This document shows positions 48,776 through 60,243 of a stretch of DNA of 64,000 nt, one piece after another (the first letter of the stretch is position 1; each line of letters opens with the position of its first letter). A program made the translations under genes and the position numbers. This stretch comes from Gentiana macrophylla. Taxonomy: Eukaryota; Streptophyta; Magnoliopsida; Gentianales; Gentianaceae. The stretch spans positions 75,359,299 through 75,423,298 of the forward strand of contig CM047815.1 in NCBI GenBank assembly GCA_026214975.1. Reading direction: 5' to 3'. The notes under the pieces are model-generated. The model did not search any database, was not told the origin of the DNA, and was given only the letters and a program-made list of their open reading frames with translations.

Positions 48776-49099
48776 GGGACTGATTGAAAATTTCTAAATT
48801 TTGGGCGATTCTTAGCGGGAAAGCAGGCCCCCAAAAATTTTGGTTGCAACAATTGAGAGGGGAGCAGCTTAAGGGCGGGAATTGATGATGACGGATGGGG
48901 AGAGAAGGGTTCCGATCACAAAATTAACAAAAAAAATCAAAATAATTATTCTAGTTACATCATTTGATTGATTATATTTATTTATTTATTCTAGTTACAT
49001 CATTTGATTATTAAAAAAATAGTTAATACATACATCTTCTTACTACTAAATAAAAATTAATAATAATAATTAAAACAAAATTAAACGGACTTCCGATTC
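48776..49099. other. Spacer before the minisatellite
   Basis: Upstream of the GRF exon 1. Contains two copies of ATTCTAGTTACATCATTTGA (48948 and 48988). No gene. Confidence 0.5.
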
Positions 49100-51217
49100 C
49101 ATTAGAACTACTTATTGAGTGACATATACTCACGTAATACACCATAAACGGACTTATTGTGTGACATACTCGCATATGACACCCTAAACGGACATATTGA
49201 GTGACATACTCACATAAGACACCATAAACGGACTTATTGTGTGACATACTCACATAACACACCCTAAACGGACATATTGAGTGACATACTCACGTAAGAC
49301 ACCATAAACGGACTTATTATGTGACATACTCACGTAAGACACCCTAAACGGACTGATTGAGTGACATACTCACATAACACACCCTAAACGGACATATTTA
49401 GTGACATACTCACGTAAGACACCACAAACGGACTTATTGTGTGACATACTCACGTAAGACACCCTAAACGGACTTATTGTGTGACATACTCACGTAAGAC
49501 ACCATAAACGGACTTATTGTGTGACATACTCACGTAAGACACCCTAAACGGACTTATTGAGTGACATACTCACGTAACACACCCTAAACGGACATATTGA
49601 GTTACATACTCTCGTAAGACACCATAAACGGACTTATTGAGTGACATACTCACGTAACACACCCTAAACGGACATATTGAGTGACATACTCACGTAAGAC
49701 ACCATAAACGGACTTATTGTGTGACATACTCACATAACACACCCTAAACGGACATATTGAGTGACATACTCACATAACACACCCTAAACGGACATATTGA
49801 GTGACATACTCACATAAGACACCCTAAACGGACTGATTGAGTGACATACTCACGTAAGACACCCTAAACGGACATATTGAGTGACATACTCACATAAGAC
49901 ACCCTAAACAGACTTATTGTGTGACATACTCACGTAAGACACCCTAAACGGACTTATTGTGTGACATACTCACGTAACACACCCTAAACGGACTTATTGA
50001 GTGACATACTCACGTAACACACCCTAAACGGACATATTGAGTGACATACTCACGTAAGACACCATAAACGGACTTATTGTGTGACATACTCACGTAAGAC
50101 ACCCTAAACGGACTTATTGTGTGACATACTCACGTAAGACACCCTAAACGGACTTATTGAGTGACATACTCATGTAACACACCCTAAACGGACATATTGA
50201 GTGACATACTCACGTAAGACACCATAAACGGACTTATTGAGTGACATACTCACGTAACACACCCTAAACGGACATATTGAGTGACATACTCACGTAAGAC
50301 ACCATAAACGGACTTATTGTGTGACATACTCACATAACACACCCTAAACGGACATATTGAGTGACATACTCACATAAGACACCCTAAACGGACTGATTGA
50401 GTGACATACTCACATAACACACCCTAAACGGACATATTGAGTGACATACTCACGTAAGACACCCTAAACGGACTTATTGCGTGAGTATCTCACGTAAGAC
50501 ACCCTAAACGGACTTATTGTGTGACATACTCACGTAAGACACCCATACTCACGTAACACACCCTAAACGGACATATTGAGTGACATACTCACGTAACACA
50601 CCCTAAACGGACATATTGAGTGACATACTCACGTAAGACACCATAAACGGACTTATTGTGTGACATACTCACGTAAGACACCATAAACGGACTTATTGAG
50701 TGACATACTCACGTAACACACCCTAAACGGACATATTGAGTGACATACTCACGTAAGACACCATAAACGGACTTATTCAGTGACATACTCACGTAACACA
50801 CCCTAAACGGACATATTGAGTGACATACTCACATAAGACACCCTAAACGGACTGATTGAGTGACATACTCACATAACACACCCTAAACGGACATTTTGAG
50901 TGACATACTCACGTAAGACACCCTAAACGGACTTATTGTGTGACATACTCACGTAAGACACCCTAAACGGACTTATTGAGTGACATACTCACGTAACACA
51001 CCCTAAACGGACATATTGAGTGACATACTCACATAAGACACCATAAACGGACTTATTGTGTGACATACTCACGTAAGACACCATAAACAGACTTTTTGTG
51101 TGACTTACTCACGTAAGACACCCTAAACGGACTGATTGAGTGACATACTCACATAAAACACCCTAAACTGATTAAGTGACATACTCACATAAGACACCCT
51201 AAACGGGCTTATTGTAT
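49100..51217. repeat. 40-bp minisatellite array, about 53 copies
   Basis: Unit of 40 bp, core CTAAACGGACTTATTGTGTG then ACATACTCACGTAAGACACC. Units differ at a few fixed places (ACTTAT/ACATAT/ACTGAT, TTGTGTG/TTGAGTG, CACGTAA/CACATAA, AAGACACC/AACACACC, CCCTA/CCATA), and variants tend to alternate, giving 80-bp and longer higher-order blocks. Length variants near 50490-50545 and 51160-51180. Not a multiple of three and with no spacers, so neither coding nor CRISPR. Confidence 0.97.
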
Positions 51218-51598
51218 GTGTTGTTTTTTTTTTAATGCAATCCTCTTTTTTCACGCCTTCTATGCATGTTTTTTTTCTTCCTTATATTCTTTATTATTAT
51301 AATTTATAAAGTATGAAAATTCTATAATTACATTATTTCTCCCCGTTAATTAATATAATCTTTTTCTTTCTTTTATATCGAGACACTAATTAATTTTTTT
51401 CATTCAACTCACATAAGCAATACAAATCATTTTATTTTCTTATAAACTACATATGATTCAAGTCTCGCTTTCATTTCAAGTCTGTTAAAATAACAACATA
51501 CAATTCAAATTGACACAAGCTTTAACTTGTGTAACATATACAAAACCAGAAAATTAAAATTAAAATTAAACAAACAGACATAACAACAACAAAGTTTT
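51218..51598. other. AT-rich spacer
   Basis: No gene. An ACAAGCTTTAACTTGTGT motif at 51515-51532 starts the unit that is repeated at about 51843. Confidence 0.5.
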
Positions 51599-51901
51599 TC
51601 AGAAATCATAGATAAAATGTGGCAGATGTGCAATCCTTTTCCCCGTCGTCTCGTTGCAAACCTGGACAACTTGATTGATCTTCCTCTTGTAGGTCTGCAT
51701 CGTCTCTTTCAGATTTGACACCTCCCATTCTCTTGATTCAACCTCCTCAACCACCTTCACGTTGATGTTCTCGGTTTCATGAAGAAGTTCCCATCTCTGT
51801 GCCATCATGTCTTGCTTTTGCTCCTCCAGTTGGTGCATACAGGCTTTAACTTGTGTAACATATACAAAACCAGAACCAACCCCAAGGAAAAAGCATAACA
51901 A
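51599..51901 (-). CDS. Coiled-coil ORF, copy 1 (100 codons)
   Basis: Open minus-strand frame with a charged, heptad-rich body: QLEEQKQDMMAQRWELLHET, then VVEEVESREWEVSNLKETMQ and YKRKINQVVQVCNETTGKR. No known enzyme domain. The first 20 or so residues come from DNA that is noncoding in the neighbouring duplicate, so the true start is uncertain. It resembles the coiled-coil tails of GRF-type proteins in character only. Confidence 0.45.
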   Translation of the reverse strand: MLCFFLGVGSGFVYVTQVKACMHQLEEQKQDMMAQRWELLHETENINVKVVEEVESREWEVSNLKETMQTYKRKINQVVQVCNETTGKRIAHLPHFIYDF

Positions 51902-52040
51902 ACCAAACTCATGGCAATTTCCAAAGAACAGAAATATTTCAGATAAATATATATTATATATTATACAATAAACATGAACATAAAAATAAAAGCATTAGTT
52001 TCAGGACATGAAAATAAATTATACAAACAAAAAATTAAAA

Positions 52041-52466
52041 TTAAACCCAAAGTTTCGCAAACAAGCAAAGAAAATTAAAATTAAACAAATGATACATAAC
52101 AACAACAAAGTTTTTCGAAATCACGAGATAATGTGGCGGATGTGCAATCCTTTTCCCCGTCGTCTCATTGCAAACCTGGACAACTTGATTGATCTTCCTC
52201 TTGTAGGTCTGCATCGTCTCTTTCAGATTTGCCACCTCACGCTCTTGATTCAACCTCCTCAACCACCTTCACGTTGATGTTCTCGGTTTCATGAAGAAGT
52301 TCCCATCTCTGTGCCATCATGTCTTGCTTTTGCTCCTCCAGGTTGGTGCATAAATTCCTTCCTTAACCGCCTTCATCTCTTCCTCCAGGTTCTTGCTTGA
52401 ATATGATTCGAATTTGTTGCCTTTCTTCCTCCAAATTTTCATGAATTCGTTTCTTTCCGTTGCCAT
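52041..52466 (-). pseudogene. Coiled-coil ORF, copy 2 (frameshifted)
   Basis: ATG at 52466 opens 47 codons (MATERNEFMKIWRKKGNKFE...) before a stop. The body seen in copy 1 continues in other frames (LEEQKQDMMAQRWELL, then EVANLKETMQTYKRK). A two-base loss in the ESR-E region and another shift near 52340 break it. The core (52110-52340) is nearly identical to 51620-51840, so the two arose by tandem duplication. Confidence 0.6.
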
Positions 52467-52527
52467 TTTTTTCTTTGATGTGCTTCCCGATTTAGAGATA
52501 TACGGTATTTATCTCAGCATCATCCCA

Positions 52528-52541
52528 TAATATATATAGCC
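52528..52541 (-). promoter_or_regulatory. Possible TATA box for coiled-coil copy 2
   Basis: GGCTATATATATTATG on the minus strand, about 65 bases before the ATG at 52466. Position and sequence fit a plant core promoter, but nothing else supports it. Confidence 0.35.
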
Positions 52542-52844
52542 TAGGTTAACCCTAGGTTTATTGTAGCGTTAAAGCAATTAAATGGATGCGGCGTTTCACT
52601 TTTCAATAACTGACTTTGTAGTTGAAACATTTCCAACGCTTCGTAAACCTTCAAGACTTTGGTAGTTGAAACGAATCGAAGCCTTGTATTCACATTTTCT
52701 AAATCAAATTCCACCATTTATTTAAAAAACCAAAACAAATTCATTTTGAGAACCTTTCCTATAATAATTAATCCTTCAATAATATCACAACGTACTCAAT
52801 CAACTACCTTATTATATCGTGAGTATTTTAATGTTAAACCATAG

Positions 52845-53068
52845 CACTAATTAAGGAGTATGGTTTTGTTTTATTCTATCGTGATTATTCTTTAATTATC
52901 TTAATATATCTATCAAAAAATCAAATTTTCTACCCAACTTTAACTTTGTGTCCAAATATATTAATTAAGGAGTATGGTTTAATTTTATTCTATCGTGATT
53001 AATCTTTATTTATCTTCATATATCTATCAAAATAAAATTTTCTACCCAACTTTAACTTTGTGTCCAGT
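52845..53068. repeat. 114-bp tandem duplication
   Basis: Two copies starting TTAAGGAGTATGG at 52851 and 52965, both ending CTACCCAACTTTAACTTTGT. Confidence 0.9.
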
Positions 53069-53289
53069 TATATGGTTTTGTTTTAAACTTGATTATAGGG
53101 TTTAAACTTGATAATCAGCCCAAAATGAACCTAAGTAAGAAATGAAGTACAATTACATGCACAACCAAAAATGTAAATGTTGATGATACTAACCTTTGGC
53201 TATCATTCCATCATCCTGCGCTTTTATTTGAATAACACACATTAGCATTTATGCCATAATTCTTTAAGGCAAGGATATCTTCAACAAGC

Positions 53290-54420
53290 GATCATTCATC
53301 ATTCCTAGATCCACCGTTAATAGCCATTACAAAGCAGAGACAGAGTCGATTCCACAACAACATGGGAGACACCATAGTCCTTAGCAATCCACAAAGCTTC
53401 TTTGATAGCCAGCAATTCTCCTTGAAGGATGGACTTTCTTCCCATAAATCCCACGAATCCTCTATACAATATTCCATTTCCGTCTATGAAGACCCCACCA
53501 ATGGCCACCATGCCTCTACCATTCTCATCAATATCCATGCACCGTGGCATAAGTGTTGACCTTAATCCAGCCCTCAAGAGAGAGGTTCCAAAGCAATCCA
53601 ATGAGGCTCCTTCACAACAAGAATACATTAATTAGAACATTCAATAGTCATAACAACATTATACATGTGTTAAAATCAAATTCAAATCAGGATTTTTTTT
53701 AATACTAAGAATGGACTTTAGGGAGATGAGCCCCACATGCTGTTGGTACAAGAGTCTCCAAATGTACTTGCATGGTTGCTCCAAGTAAAGCGCAGTCCAG
53801 AGTAGCCCAAATCTATCAAGTTACAATTGCCGACATTGAAGTTGAAGTTATCAATCCTACAAAGATTATTCTCGAGATGACAACATGAATTCTATTTGGG
53901 CGGGCTTCAATCTGATTAATATCGAGCAAATCTGAATTCCAAATGATACAAATACCTCCGAGATCTTCCAATAGGAGGAGGATAATGTATGGAACCTATA
54001 AAACCAATCTTAGCAATGACTTTAAAGGCTTTTTTTTCGCTGGGACGGTTTCAAGAAGGATCGCCACATCAGTTTTCTGTTTCAAAAGAAACTCTTTGAT
54101 GTGCCTCCTAAATTCTTTGGAGCCAAAGACCTCTGCAATTCCAAATGATGATCTTAATGATACCAGTGTGATGAGATGGGATGTTCTCAAAAGAAGAAAA
54201 ATTACTATGAATCATTGCTTCCAGGAATTCCAACTTGGGATCCTTCGGTCCTACTGATGATAGACTCACATTCCACATCTGAATCATCTCCTTCCAGCCT
54301 ATGGCTATTATGCGATCCTTTCACCCTGTGCACATATTCAACCATCAAACAAGACTCCACCTCCCAGGTAGATGTATATTTGAGTTTAGTTTGGTCCTGT
54401 GCCATAAAATTCTCGCCATT
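53290..54420 (-). pseudogene. L1-like LINE ORF2 relic (endonuclease + RNase H)
   Basis: Minus strand. 54190-53720 reads as the apurinic endonuclease: GSKEFRRHIKEFLLKQKTDV, LLETVPAKK, GGICIIWNSDLLDI, then DLGYSGLRFTW near 53830. After about 80 bases, 53640-53290 reads as an RNase H domain (EGWIKVNT, GGVFIDGNGILYRGFVG, ELLAIKEALWIAKDYG, VVVES). The reverse transcriptase that should lie between them is absent. Frames are broken in several places. The frame at 54405-54205 is probably the linker before the endonuclease. Confidence 0.75.
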
Positions 54421-54949
54421 CTCTTCAATAGAGGCTTGGTATTGTTGCTTTGTTAGGTTGACGAGTTACTTTAAGCAAAAAGATTCCTGGGGTCATTTTA
54501 CGAGTTACTTTAAGCAATGTCTGTGACATTGTACCATTATTGGTACATCAATATTATTTTATTAATTGTACTTTTCATTTGCAGACTCTTTTATTGTACT
54601 TTTTATTAATTGCAGAAACATATATAAAGTTCTTCTTCTTCTTCTTTATTCATCCAAATCCCTCCTTTCTTATTCTACTATTTTATTAATTGCAAACCTT
54701 AATACCCTAATTTATTTGCATGCATGCAACAAGCGATGTATAAGAAACTACATCCATACGTTTCAAAAAACAAGAAACTACGTCCATGATATCATTCAAA
54801 ACAAAGAATAAAACACTTAAAAGATAATATTATAAATGATTTCATAAGAAAAAGTTATTACATAATATCAAAACAGATCGATAATAATATAAATAATTCA
54901 AGTTCATAAAATTTTTACAACATAATATTATTAAATAAAATACAAATAT
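54421..54949. other. AT-rich spacer
   Basis: Contains a (CTT)n tract near 54631-54646 and repeated ATTTTATTAATTG. No gene. Confidence 0.5.
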
Positions 54950-54994
54950 GTAGATAAAGTGGGGTTTGGATGGGGATGGGATTTGATCACATGC

Positions 54995-55427
54995 CGTGAT
55001 CCGAGAACTCTATAACATGCTCTCTTATTGGGAGAGTTTGTGGTCGAACCCAACTCCACTTGGGGCCAAAGAAACATTATTGTTCCCGGCCATGTCATCA
55101 TGCGATAGTGCACGAATGCGAGATACACATCGCCTTTGCAATTTTGTAAGCATCATTGCACAAATCGTATCGATCGTTGATTTTCTTTTTTGACTTTGTT
55201 TTGATGTTGTCATTGATATACGCCACTTCAAGATACATGGAATCCGACTCCTGTGTCATCCATATTTTCAGTTGATCAATTTCATAATGGCATTCATGTC
55301 TTTGCGCGTCCAATTTTCTTTCCAGTTCTTCAACTTGGTTTCTTAAATCTACGATCTCCTTACTATGCTTATCTATTTTCTTCTTCTGCTTTTCTGTTTT
55401 TATTTGTAATAAATATGAATTGTACAC
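54995..55427 (-). pseudogene. Coiled-coil protein fragment
   Basis: Minus frame from about 55427 with IKTEKQKKKIDKHSKEIVDL and NQVEELERKLDAQ, a strong heptad pattern, then DQLKIWMTQESDSMYL. No in-frame ATG at its start. The frame follows a CACAG acceptor-like site, so it may be an internal exon. Similar in style, not in sequence, to the coiled-coil copies at 51.6-52.5 kb. Confidence 0.4.
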
Positions 55428-55772
55428 CTGTGGTTATACTACTATTTATAGGCCCATTTTATCTTTTTTAAAGGTGGTGGCGTCTCTTCGATTTACCACT
55501 ATATGAGACCCTTCACATTAATTGATATATGTATATATCTCTTCGATTTACACTACCATGACACCGCTTCACATTCAGAATCGTATCTCTTCAAATGTAG
55601 TACACTACCATCACACCTACATATTCGTATCTCTTCGATATACTAATTTATAGGCCCATTTTATCATTTTCTAATAGTTTAATTCCAGTTCTTACCATAA
55701 CATTCTCAAACATGTCTCATTCACCGAAACAATCTTGAACTTGTGTAACGTTAAATTAAACTTGTGTCAACA
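55428..55772. other. Short repeats before the solo LTR
   Basis: ATCTCTTCGATTTAC/ATATACTA-type phrases recur (55530, 55580, 55630). ACTTGTGTAACG near 55738 and ACTTGTGTCAAC near 55760 belong to the dispersed AACTTGTGT motif. Confidence 0.5.
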
Positions 55773-56994
55773 TGATAACGGAAAAATTCACCGTTATTTT
55801 TATAACTTTTCAACTCATTTCTGATATCATTTCGAGTATTTTTATATCAGTTCGAGTCATTAATTCCTATGTTTCATCTAAATATGTTAGTAGTAGTTAT
55901 TATATAAAATATCGTATTTTTAGCGTGTTTTTGATTTTGTACGGTTTAGTAACCGGAGTGTCGTGTCGGATTTACGTTTGGTATTTTGGTGGTTCATTGC
56001 GTGATTATACATTGACCAAGATTCCACGTAACGACATGTTTGAGTCTAAAAGATGTGTTTAGAGGATTAGAAGAAGATGCCACAAGCTTACGAGTTCAAA
56101 TGGATCAAATTATCTTGCATACTTAAAACCAAAACCTGTTTCAACGGAGATTTGACCCATCTTAGAGGCATTTTCAGGGGATGACTTCTTAATGAAAGTT
56201 GTAGATCTTCACATAATATTTCCAACGCACTTTGAATCACGTCAATTGGAGTTCTACAACTCAAGTTATGGTCAATTGACTAATCAATTCGGATTAGTAG
56301 AAATCCCAAATATCTTCGTAATACGAATGGCTCATCAAAACGACATTTTCTGAAGAAGTTTCCTTCATAAAAGTTGTATATCTTCAAGAACGCTTTCCAA
56401 TGGATTTTGAATCAAGTCAATCGGACTTCTACAACTCAAATGGTGGTCAAGTGGCTAATCGATTTGTATTAGGGAAAATCCCGAAAAGACCGGTAATACA
56501 AATGGCTCATCAAAATGACGTTTTCTGAAGAAGAGTCCTTGATGAAAGTTGTAGAGTTTTCCGAGAGCTTTCTAATGACGTTTGAATCATGATTTTTGGA
56601 GGTCTACAACTCGAGATATGAATTTTAGAAGTTTAATATATAATTATATATAATTTCTCCGCTTTGCATGTTATCAGTAATGATGAGTAATGATGATAAG
56701 TTCGGATCGATCCGGCTCCTACCCGGATCGATCCGGCTCCTACCCGGATCGATCCGGCTCCTCAACATTGTCTATATAAACAGAGCCACAGATGCAGAGA
56801 AAGGCTGCCCCTCTTTTCCTTCATCTTTTCTTTCTTTTAATTATGGGGGGGCCTAAATTAGATATATATGTCGTTATAATGTCGGTGTAATAACCCGACT
56901 AGTTATCGTTTTAATATAATTTCATTTCCGTTTTTATTGCTTTCTTTTACTTTTATGCAATTAGTATAAATATATATATATACGTATACTATAT

Positions 56995-57357
56995 TGATGT
57001 TGCGTAAAACACCAGGTTTGCGGTAACAGTGTTCATCTTGAGGATATGAGGCTATAAAAGTGTATATAAGTGGTGTTCTCCGGTGGCGCTCGGTGGCGGC
57101 CATGGATTCCGGCGGTGGTGTATTCTAAGAGAAGAAGACGGGGGCAATTCGGCTTTGCCTTGTGTTTTATATCATTTTACCCGATCTCTTAATGAGTTAC
57201 ATAGTCCTCCTATTTATAGGAGGGAAAGCTTAGCACTTAAGTAAACTTAGTCGTTAAGTAAACTAAAATATCTAGATGGTAAGTGGATCGAATATCTCGG
57301 CGGAGTCCACATAGGATCGAGGTCGCTGGCGGACCCGTTTATCAAATGAGATCGCGT
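56995..57357 (-). repeat. Left inverted arm
   Basis: 363 bp. Minus-strand reading includes CCTCCTATAAATAGGAGGAC and ends CGCAACATCA at 56995. Holds a short frame beginning MAATERHRRTPLIYTFIASY that is duplicated in the right arm. Confidence 0.95.
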
Positions 57358-57799
57358 GTCGGCCCCCTTATCCTCTTTTGTCGTCGCATAGGGTTGAGGG
57401 CTTGGAATGGGTCCGAAGGCTCGCGGTCCTGATTTGACTTGAGAGCTCGCGACACGATGTGGCCGGTGGCCTCATCCACTATATGTCGGTGGTCGGTCAG
57501 ACCCGAATGAGGATCCACGGACCGAGTAAGATTTAGGCACATCAATGGCCCCTACTCCGTGCCTTAATCATTTTCTCAAAATGTTAGGCGGGGAGTAATA
57601 GTCTGCTTGCGGATCCGTTGCCTTGAAATACTGTGATGGCTCGTTATTATGGCGGATCGCCTGTTAGCCTTGCCTAAGTGCCGTACTCTGAGTAGATATT
57701 TTCGTTGCTTGCATGTATTTGATGAATTTTGCTTCTTGTAGCTTGTGCCAAGAATTGACCTTGCCTTTGGTGGCTTGAGAGCTTTTAGTCTTGTAGAGG

Positions 57800-58650
57800 A
57801 CTCGCTTGAAGTCGAGTTCCAAAAATATGATGCCGAGCTGGGGTCGGGCTTATAAAATGCTCGCTCGAGGGCGAGTTCCAGAATATGATGCCGACCTATA
57901 GGTCGGTCTTACAAGAAGGTTCGCTCGAGGGCGAACTCCAAAATATGATGCCGACCTGGCGTCGGGCTTATAAATGTTCGCTCGAGGGCGAACTCCAAAA
58001 TATGATGCCGACCTGGCGTCGGGCTTATAAATGTTCGCTCGAGGGCGAACTCCAAATATGATGCCGACCTGGCGTCGGGCTTATAAATGTTCGCTCGAGG
58101 GCGAACTCCAAAATATGATGCCGACCTGGCGTCGGGCTTATAAATGTTCGCTCGAGGGCGAACTCCAAAATATGATGCCGACCTGGCGTCGGGCTTATAA
58201 ATGTTCGCTCGAGGCGAACTCCAAAATATGATGCCGACCTGGCGTCGGGCTTATAAATGTTCGCCGAGGCGAACTCAAAATATGATGCCGACCGGCGTCG
58301 GGCTTATAAGAAGGTTCGCTCGGTGCGAACTCTGTAATATGATGCGACCTGGCGTCGGGCTTATAAATGTTCGCTCGAGGGCGAACTCCAAAATATGATG
58401 CCGACCTGGCGTCGGGCTTATAAGAAGGTTCGCTCGAGGGCGAACTCCAAATATGATGCCGACCTGGCGTCGGGCTTATAAGAAGGTTCGCCGGCGAACT
58501 CCAAATATGATGCCGACCGGGCGTCGGGTTTATAAGAAGGTTCGCCGAGGCGAACTCAAAAATGATGCCGACCTGGCGTCGGGCTTATAAGAAGGTTCGC
58601 CTGAGGGCGAACTCCAAAATATGATGCCGACCTGGCGTCGGGCTTAGAGT
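57800..58650 (+). repeat. 57/60-bp hairpin minisatellite, about 15 copies
   Basis: Unit: GTTCGCTCGAGGGCGAAC, then TCCAAAATATGAT, then GCCGACCTGGCGTCGGGC and TTATAA. Each unit contains two inverted repeats (GTTCGC/GCGAAC and CCGAC/GTCGG). A GAAGG insertion makes some units 60 bp. Because 57 and 60 are multiples of three, open frames run through it, but they look incidental. Confidence 0.95.
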
Positions 58651-58910
58651 GCCGATACTGTTTATCGGGCTTGATCGCCGACAACGCTCTGTCGGGCTTA
58701 GCCGCCGACAACGCTCTGTCGGGCTTTGATCGCCGATAGTCGTTATATCGGGCTTGAACCAGTGTTATCGAAACCACCAGTAACTTGCTGTGCATTGTAG
58801 CGAACAGGCTTTGATCGCCGATAGTCGTTATATCGAGCTTAGATGCCAACAACGCTCTGTTGGACTTAATTGCCAACAACGCTCTGTTGGACTTAGAATG
58901 CCGTGCATGG
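58651..58910 (+). repeat. Second hairpin array
   Basis: Units of GCCGACAACGCTCTGTCGGG and GCCGATAGTCGTTATATCGG alternate, each an inverted repeat followed by CTT(A/G). Later units drift to CCAACAACGCTCTGTTGGAC, keeping the pairing. Confidence 0.9.
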
Positions 58911-59099
58911 AGCGACGGGCCTTTTGTTGTAAAGAAATCCATGTTGATGGCGAGCTTGTAGCAGATAGCTCATAATAAGATAGCTTGTAATAAATGAGTC
59001 GCTGATACGGAGCTTGTAACGATTGTTTGCTTTATTTTTTGCTCGAAATATTTCATCTTTTTTCGAGTCCGCTATTTGAGTCCGACGTATCATATATGT

Positions 59100-59645
59100 A
59101 TATATAAATATATATAGGGCCCCCTTGTTTTTGGCGAGGTCGAGGACGTTAAAGCGTCGAACTTGCTAAAAATAATTTAATTGAAAACCTTACTTGTTTC
59201 TGTTGAGCCTGATGACCGAATCGAAAAAGCGATGTCGGCCCCTTGTTTTCGGTGAGATTGAGGCGCTAAAAAGATCGAGCTCGCCGAAAATACTTGGGGC
59301 GAATAATAATACTTGTCTCGAATGGGACTGTTTTGTTGCACTTTTTGACTTGATCGAAAAATCCGATATATGGCCCTTTGTTTTGGTGAGGTCGAGGCGC
59401 TAAATATCGAGCTCGCTAAAATAATCGAACATAAAGTCGACTTGAACTTGATAACTGAATCAAAAAATTCCGATGTGTGGCCCCCTTGTTTGGGACAAGA
59501 TTGAGATTGCGAGTAACTTGTCTGAAATAAATGTTGAGGTCGAGCTTTAATTGGACTTAGAGCTTGCCGACCGAGGTCGGGCTTAGAGCTGGCCGATAAG
59601 TCGGACTTAGAGCTGGCCGACCGAGGTCGGGCTTAGAGCTACTTG
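59100..59645 (+). repeat. Third array and imperfect repeats
   Basis: About 120-bp imperfect repeats around GGCCCCTTGTTTTCGGTGAG (59120, 59236, 59365, 59480), then short units GCCGACCGAGGTCGGGCTTA near 59567-59640, again inverted repeats. Confidence 0.85.
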
Positions 59646-60243
59646 AATTTGTTGAGTTGTTGTTTGTTTTTTTTTTTTTTTTTTCTGGGGGGAATTTATC
59701 AATTATGCCATTAGAAACTTATCCATGATGGTGGCAACGTTCCTCCGCAAATTCATGGAACATGTTGATGAAAAATGCTTGTATCAAATAAAAGGAGTGC
59801 ATACCATATCATGAAAAATGCTTGTATCAAATTAAATCTGATTCCACCCCCAGAGCCTCCAAAATAGCAAAGAAGAAGAAACAAGAGAGGAACGTAAATC
59901 CTTTGGTTCTCAGGCTCTGGCAAAGACGTCAACGGATACTCCGGCTCTTTTCTCGGTCAGCTCTTTCATCTATCTAGTAGATGAGAACTCGGATTTTGGT
60001 GGCTTCGGTGCTGCCTCCCTCTTTCGTCGTCGGCTCCCTCCTCCACTCCTTGCTCCGGCAAATGCGGTAATGGCGCGACACGAAGCGACACCGAATGATG
60101 TCGGCGTCGAAGCAAAACAACGAAGAAGATCGAGCAGGCGAGCACTACTCTCATTTGATAGTAGTGCTCGATCCTATATGGTAAACGGGTAGCACTGAGC
60201 ACTACTCTCATTTGATAAACCCGTTTATCAAACGCGATCTCAA
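59646..60243. other. Inner spacer of the 3.6-kb unit
   Basis: T-rich run near 59664-59683, a two-copy ATGAAAAATGCTTGTATCAA (59770, 59813), and a patchwork of short duplications at 60125-60260 beside the right arm. No protein recognised. Confidence 0.6.

Noticed and set aside
49100..51217. CRISPR-like array
   Set aside because: Repeats abut with no unique spacers, and the host is a plant. It is a minisatellite.
58031..58398. Open frames with repeated MMPTWRRAYKCSLEGELQN
   Set aside because: They arise because the 57/60-bp unit is a multiple of three. No start context, homology or neighbouring coding sequence.
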